A DNA stretch of 44,772 bases from Bacteroidales bacterium (GTDB lineage: Bacteria; Bacteroidota; Bacteroidia; Bacteroidales; UBA4181), in assembly GCA_031275285.1 (NCBI GenBank), contig JAISOY010000010.1, positions 1-44,772 on the forward strand. The letters run 5' to 3'. Both the position numbers and the translations under genes were made by a program. The notes below the pieces were generated by a model. That model made no database searches. It was not told the origin of the DNA and saw only the letters and a list, made by a program, of their open reading frames with translations. Below, piece after piece: positions 41,231 through 44,772 of this stretch; positions within the stretch are counted from its first letter, which is position 1; each line of letters opens with the position of its first letter.

Positions 41231-41726
41231 TGATTTATATTTTATATCCGGTTACTGATTATCTTATTCAAGAAAATATATAGATAAAATATTACATTTC
41301 AATTGATAAAATTAAACTTTCAAATAATAAAACCGATGTTTAGGTTTTTATTATTCAATTTCGAAAGTGTTAATTTTTCAATGTTATTATTGAACTTTTT
41401 TGCTTCCAGTATGCAGTTATCTTATCAAAAGAATCAAATATCTTATTAGTTGATATTGTCTGCTCTAATGATCGTAGCAATGCCTTACCATGAAGGTCAG
41501 CTATTTAACGGAAAAAGATTCGACAATACAAATATTTCATCAGATCTTCAAATCAGCGAAAGATGAATTACTTTCAAAAATAGGTAATTTTTTTTGTAAA
41601 ATAATATTTTGTAAGTATGTCTGGCAACAGAATTAGCCATATTTACTAGTTTGAGAATTCAAAATAATGGAATGTCTATTTTCCTGGAATTCTCATTGTT
41701 GTGAGATTTTTCCATGATATCAGTTG
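41231..41726. other. Gene-free 0.5 kb between adhesin and kelch-symporter genes
   Basis: No credible gene and no trace of the missing kelch N-terminus in any frame read. Features seen: an AT-rich hairpin AATAATAAAACC/GGTTTTTATTATT (41323-41334, 41343-41355, one bulge) and GAGAATTC/GAATTCTC (41653-41660, 41687-41694). The latter may be a regulatory hairpin or operator for the sialic-acid genes. Confidence 0.5.
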
Positions 41727-43988
41727 ATGAAATGGGATGCCCAGTCAAAGATGGTTGTTTTCGAAGATTTGCCACCTTTACCATACACCAATGCTGATAT
41801 GGCCGGGGCTCTGATGGGTAACCGGATCTATCTGGCAGGCGGATCGATCAATAGTAAGCCGGGAACAAAATGTATATACCTGGACATGTCCGATACCGGA
41901 AAAAAAGAATGGAAATTCATTCCTAATTTTCCAGGCTCTCCCAGATTACAACCTGTTGCAGCAGCCCAAAACGGAGGAGAGGAAACCTGCTTGTTTCTAT
42001 TCGGGGGATTTAATACTGACCCGGAGAACAATATGAAACCACAGATCATGACGGATGGCTATAAATACATTCCATCACAAAACTCGTGGACGAAGCTGTC
42101 AGAAATAATGATTGAAGGTAAATCCCGTACAATGGTAGGAACATCCGCTATTCCTGCCGGCACAGGACACATCCTGTTTGTGGGTGGGGTCAATAAAGAA
42201 ATATTCTTCTACGATCAGGATATTGTGCGGCAAATCAATCAGGCCGATAATGCTCAAAACAAACAATTGCTGGAACAACTCACATCTGATCGACTGGAGT
42301 ATTGGATGCAACCTCCGGCTTATTTCAGGTTTAACCGGGATATCATCACATACCACACCATCACCAATACCTGGATCAAAGCTGCCGAAGCACCCTGGCA
42401 GGGAGTAGCAGGTGCGGCAGTTGTGAAAACCAGTGATGGGTTTATAGTGGTCAATGGTGAAATTAAACCGGGAGTACGTACCAATGAAGCGGATCGGGTG
42501 AGTATGTTTACCCAGGCAAATTTCGGAATGATCAATTATCTTGTCTTGTTCCTGTATTTGATCGGAATGTTATTGCTGGGGTTTTATTTTATGAAAAGAA
42601 CCACAGGAACAGATGATTTTTTCCAGGGTGGACAACGTATACCCTGGTGGGCGGCAGGCATCAGTATTTTTGCAACGGCATTGAGTGCCATTACTTTCCT
42701 GTCGATCCCGGCTAAAGCCTATGCCACGGATTGGCGGATGCTGATCTTCAATATAGCTATTATCCTTGTTGTGCCTATTGTTATCAGATTTTACCTCCCG
42801 TTCTTCAGGAAACTGAATGTGGCTTCGGCTTATCAATATCTGGAAAACCGCTTTAACAGGCCGGTCCGGTTCTTTGCATCAGGATTGTTCTGTTTCTTCA
42901 TGATCACACGCATTGCTATTGTACTGTTTCTTCCTTCCATCGCATTAAATGCCGTGACCGGACTGAATGTCTATTTCTGTATTCTGGTCATGGGACTTAT
43001 TACTATTGCATATTGTACTATGGGAGGCGTTGAGGCGGTTATCTGGGGTGATGTGATCCAAGGGTTTGTGCTGGTTTTTGGCGCACTGATAGCGTTATTA
43101 TACATGATTTCCGGAACAGAAGACGGATTAGGAGGTTTTATCACAATGGCCTCGGAATCAGGAAAATTCCACACCTTTGATTTTTCCTTTAACTGGACAC
43201 AGCCCGTATTTTGGGTCACTATACTAGGCGGATTGGCCAATCAACTGATTACTTATACCAGTGACCAATCCGTTATTCAGCGCTACATGACGACCAAAGA
43301 CAAAAAAGCTGCTTCCCGGAGTATCTGGCTGAACGGGATACTCAGCATTCCGGTGTCCATCATTTTCTTTCTGATAGGAACGGGATTATATACTTTCTAT
43401 AGAAGCCACCCGCAAAACCTGAATATGACCATGCAGAACCAGGATGCTATTTTTCCTCATTTCATGGTTTCTGAATTACCTGTGGGTCTGGCTGGATTAT
43501 TGATTGCCGCCGTATTCTCAGCTGCCATGTCAACACTCTCTTCTAATATTAATTCCGTATCTACTGCGATCACAGAAGATTTTTTTCAACAAATACGTGT
43601 ACATCTTGAAGAAAAAACCCGGATGCGTATCGCACGTATTTCAGGTATATTGGTCGGCCTTATAGGTACGACTTTTGCCCTTGGACTGGCAACCTGGGAT
43701 ATTAAATCGTTATGGGACCAGTTCAATGTTTTTCTCGGCTTGTTAACCAGCGGATTGGGTGGATTATTCCTGATGGGAATATGTACGAAAAGGATCAACG
43801 GAACCTCCGCTATGATCGGCTTATTTGCCAGCATCCTGTTACTGCTTTTGATCAGAAGCCATACACAAATATCGTTTCTGCTATTCGGTTTTATCGGTTT
43901 GATAACTAGTTTTGTTGTCGGCTGGTTGTGCAGTTTTATTATCAATAATAAATTGAATGGTCAATCCTTAAATCATCCATCTAAATGA
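41727..43988 (+). CDS. Kelch (mutarotase-type)/sodium-solute symporter fusion, N-terminus apparently missing
   Basis: A 753-residue fusion. Residues ~1-255 are kelch repeats like the cyclically permuted sialic-acid mutarotase (NanM): GALMGNRIYLAGGS, CLFLFGGF, HILFVGGV, GFIVVNGE. From ~270 follows a sodium:solute symporter of ~13 helices (TTGTDDFFQGGQRIPWWAAG, ALSAITFLSIPAKAYA, SDQSVIQRYMTTKD). Such fusions in Bacteroidota import N-acetylneuraminate and convert the alpha to the beta anomer in the periplasm. Full versions carry a signal peptide and about six kelch blades. Here only about four remain, no signal peptide is present, and a stop (41715) blocks the frame upstream. The start could be the TTG at 41724 or ATG at 41727; the protein may be non-functional or the start may be read differently. 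Downstream sialidase overlaps by 4 nt. Confidence 0.8.
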   Translation: MKWDAQSKMVVFEDLPPLPYTNADMAGALMGNRIYLAGGSINSKPGTKCIYLDMSDTGKKEWKFIPNFPGSPRLQPVAAAQNGGEETCLFLFGGFNTDPENNMKPQIMTDGYKYIPSQNSWTKLSEIMIEGKSRTMVGTSAIPAGTGHILFVGGVNKEIFFYDQDIVRQINQADNAQNKQLLEQLTSDRLEYWMQPPAYFRFNRDIITYHTITNTWIKAAEAPWQGVAGAAVVKTSDGFIVVNGEIKPGVRTNEADRVSMFTQANFGMINYLVLFLYLIGMLLLGFYFMKRTTGTDDFFQGGQRIPWWAAGISIFATALSAITFLSIPAKAYATDWRMLIFNIAIILVVPIVIRFYLPFFRKLNVASAYQYLENRFNRPVRFFASGLFCFFMITRIAIVLFLPSIALNAVTGLNVYFCILVMGLITIAYCTMGGVEAVIWGDVIQGFVLVFGALIALLYMISGTEDGLGGFITMASESGKFHTFDFSFNWTQPVFWVTILGGLANQLITYTSDQSVIQRYMTTKDKKAASRSIWLNGILSIPVSIIFFLIGTGLYTFYRSHPQNLNMTMQNQDAIFPHFMVSELPVGLAGLLIAAVFSAAMSTLSSNINSVSTAITEDFFQQIRVHLEEKTRMRIARISGILVGLIGTTFALGLATWDIKSLWDQFNVFLGLLTSGLGGLFLMGICTKRINGTSAMIGLFASILLLLLIRSHTQISFLLFGFIGLITSFVVGWLCSFIINNKLNGQSLNHPSK

Positions 43989-44772
43989 CACCTATAAAAA
44001 TATCTGTTTTATTAATTGTTATTTCTTTAAGTTCCTGTTCCAAAACAGTATCTGTTCGTTTTGAATCCGAACAACCGGTATACCCCGTTTTGACAATGAA
44101 AGAATACAATCCTGTTTTAAAAATGCAATTCATTAAAACAGCACCCGATAATTATACAATCGAAGAAATCAAACTTTCCTTATCCGGGACGACACAAGAA
44201 GATCAGATAGAATCCATATCGCTTTTTGTTGGTGGAAAGAAAGGGTCGTTTGCAACCAAACAACAATTCGGACAAACAGTTCTACCTTCTTCTGAAGTAA
44301 CTTTTAAAGACCAGCTTCCGATAGATACTGATACCATAGTCATGTGGGTCTCTATGAAACTGAAACCATCCGTTGACCTAACCGGAATGGTAAATGCCAC
44401 TTGTGTTTCTGTCAAAACCAATGCAGACCGAATCATCATTCCCGAAGGGAAAAATCCGGGACTTCGCGTTGGCGTGGCTGTACGTCAACATATGGAAGAC
44501 AATGTCCATACTTCCCGTATCCCCGGGTTGGCTACTTCCCGAAAAGGAACATTATTGGCCATTTATGATGTCCGGCGTGATTCAGGGCGTGATTTACAGG
44601 GCAATATAGACATTGGATTGAACAGAAGCTTCGATGGAGGCAATACTTGGCAACCCATGCAGATTGTCTTGGATCGCGGAGAATGGGGTGGATTGGATGA
44701 AAAATTCAATGGTATCAGTGATGCCTGTATTCTTGTCGATCAAAATTCCGGAGATATTTTCATTGCTGGAAC
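43985..44772 (+). CDS. GH33 sialidase lipoprotein (cut by window end)
   Basis: The first 262 codons of an exo-alpha-sialidase. The ATG at 43985 overlaps the symporter stop as ATGA, indicating coupled translation. A lipoprotein signal (MTPIKISVLLIVISLSSC) is followed by a beta-sandwich N-terminal domain (~30-150) as in Bacteroides sialidases, then the catalytic propeller with the arginine motif HTSRIPGLATS (Arg178), IYDVRRDS and the first Asp-box SFDGGNTWQ. It would release terminal sialic acid from host glycoproteins at the cell surface, feeding the adjacent transporter. Catalytic Tyr/Glu lie beyond the window. Confidence 0.93.
   Translation, partial: MTPIKISVLLIVISLSSCSKTVSVRFESEQPVYPVLTMKEYNPVLKMQFIKTAPDNYTIEEIKLSLSGTTQEDQIESISLFVGGKKGSFATKQQFGQTVLPSSEVTFKDQLPIDTDTIVMWVSMKLKPSVDLTGMVNATCVSVKTNADRIIIPEGKNPGLRVGVAVRQHMEDNVHTSRIPGLATSRKGTLLAIYDVRRDSGRDLQGNIDIGLNRSFDGGNTWQPMQIVLDRGEWGGLDEKFNGISDACILVDQNSGDIFIAG

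Overview
The window looks like chromosome from a Bacteroidales bacterium (Bacteroidota). The evidence is gene content and signals rather than a marker gene: a type IX secretion sorting domain on a large adhesin, BfmA/BtgA-type mobilization genes, -7 promoter boxes of the TAnnTTTG type, AT-rich intergenic DNA, and many secreted or lipoprotein glycan-degrading enzymes. The lifestyle suggested is a host- or gut-associated anaerobe that degrades glycans and glycoproteins. No rRNA, tRNA, CRISPR array or transposase was seen.

Layout. 1-6.3 kb is ordinary chromosome: the tail of an M16 peptidase, a DUF6125-like protein, an SDR oxidoreductase, a MarC-type membrane protein, a small envelope protein, a structured tandem repeat, and a MATE exporter overlapping a Crp/Fnr-type regulator. 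6.7-15.0 kb carries a GH51 arabinofuranosidase, a HEAT-repeat membrane protein, an M60-like (mucinase-type) metallopeptidase and a large six-hairpin-type glycosidase. The glycosidase is cut near its 3' end by a mobilizable element of about 6.6 kb (15025-21633). The element encodes a tyrosine recombinase, an AraC regulator divergent from an FMN-type flavoprotein, a frameshifted RteC-like gene, an excisionase-like HTH protein and a BfmA/BtgB mobilization pair. The missing glycosidase 3' end resumes at 21634 in the matching frame across a shared 10-bp core, so precise excision would restore an 846-residue protein.

22.0-23.9 kb holds an HdrC/HdrB-like iron-sulfur pair. 24.1-29.7 kb is an AT-rich accessory patch. 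It contains a truncated transglutaminase-like gene, a miniature RHS-core toxin with an M91-like zinc peptidase tip and an adjoining lipoprotein (candidate immunity), several small secreted proteins, a stranded toxin-tail fragment and a GC-rich repeat island. It ends with a second transglutaminase-like gene whose start is thrown out of frame by a T10 tract. 29.9-33.5 kb has an MDR-type oxidoreductase and a GH3/PA14 lipoprotein glycosidase. 33.8 kb holds a 55-residue 2[4Fe-4S] ferredoxin with promoter box and terminator.

34.4-41.2 kb is an OmpA-family protein and a 1809-residue T9SS-exported repeat adhesin, probably co-transcribed. The right end is a sialic-acid locus: a kelch (mutarotase-type)/sodium-solute-symporter fusion that seems to lack its N-terminus, overlapping by 4 nt a lipoprotein GH33 sialidase that runs off the window.

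Together the GH51, M60, GH3, six-hairpin and sialidase genes point to attack on host or plant glycans. The most unusual structures are the reversible-looking gene disruption by the mobilizable element and the mini-RHS toxin/immunity patch.
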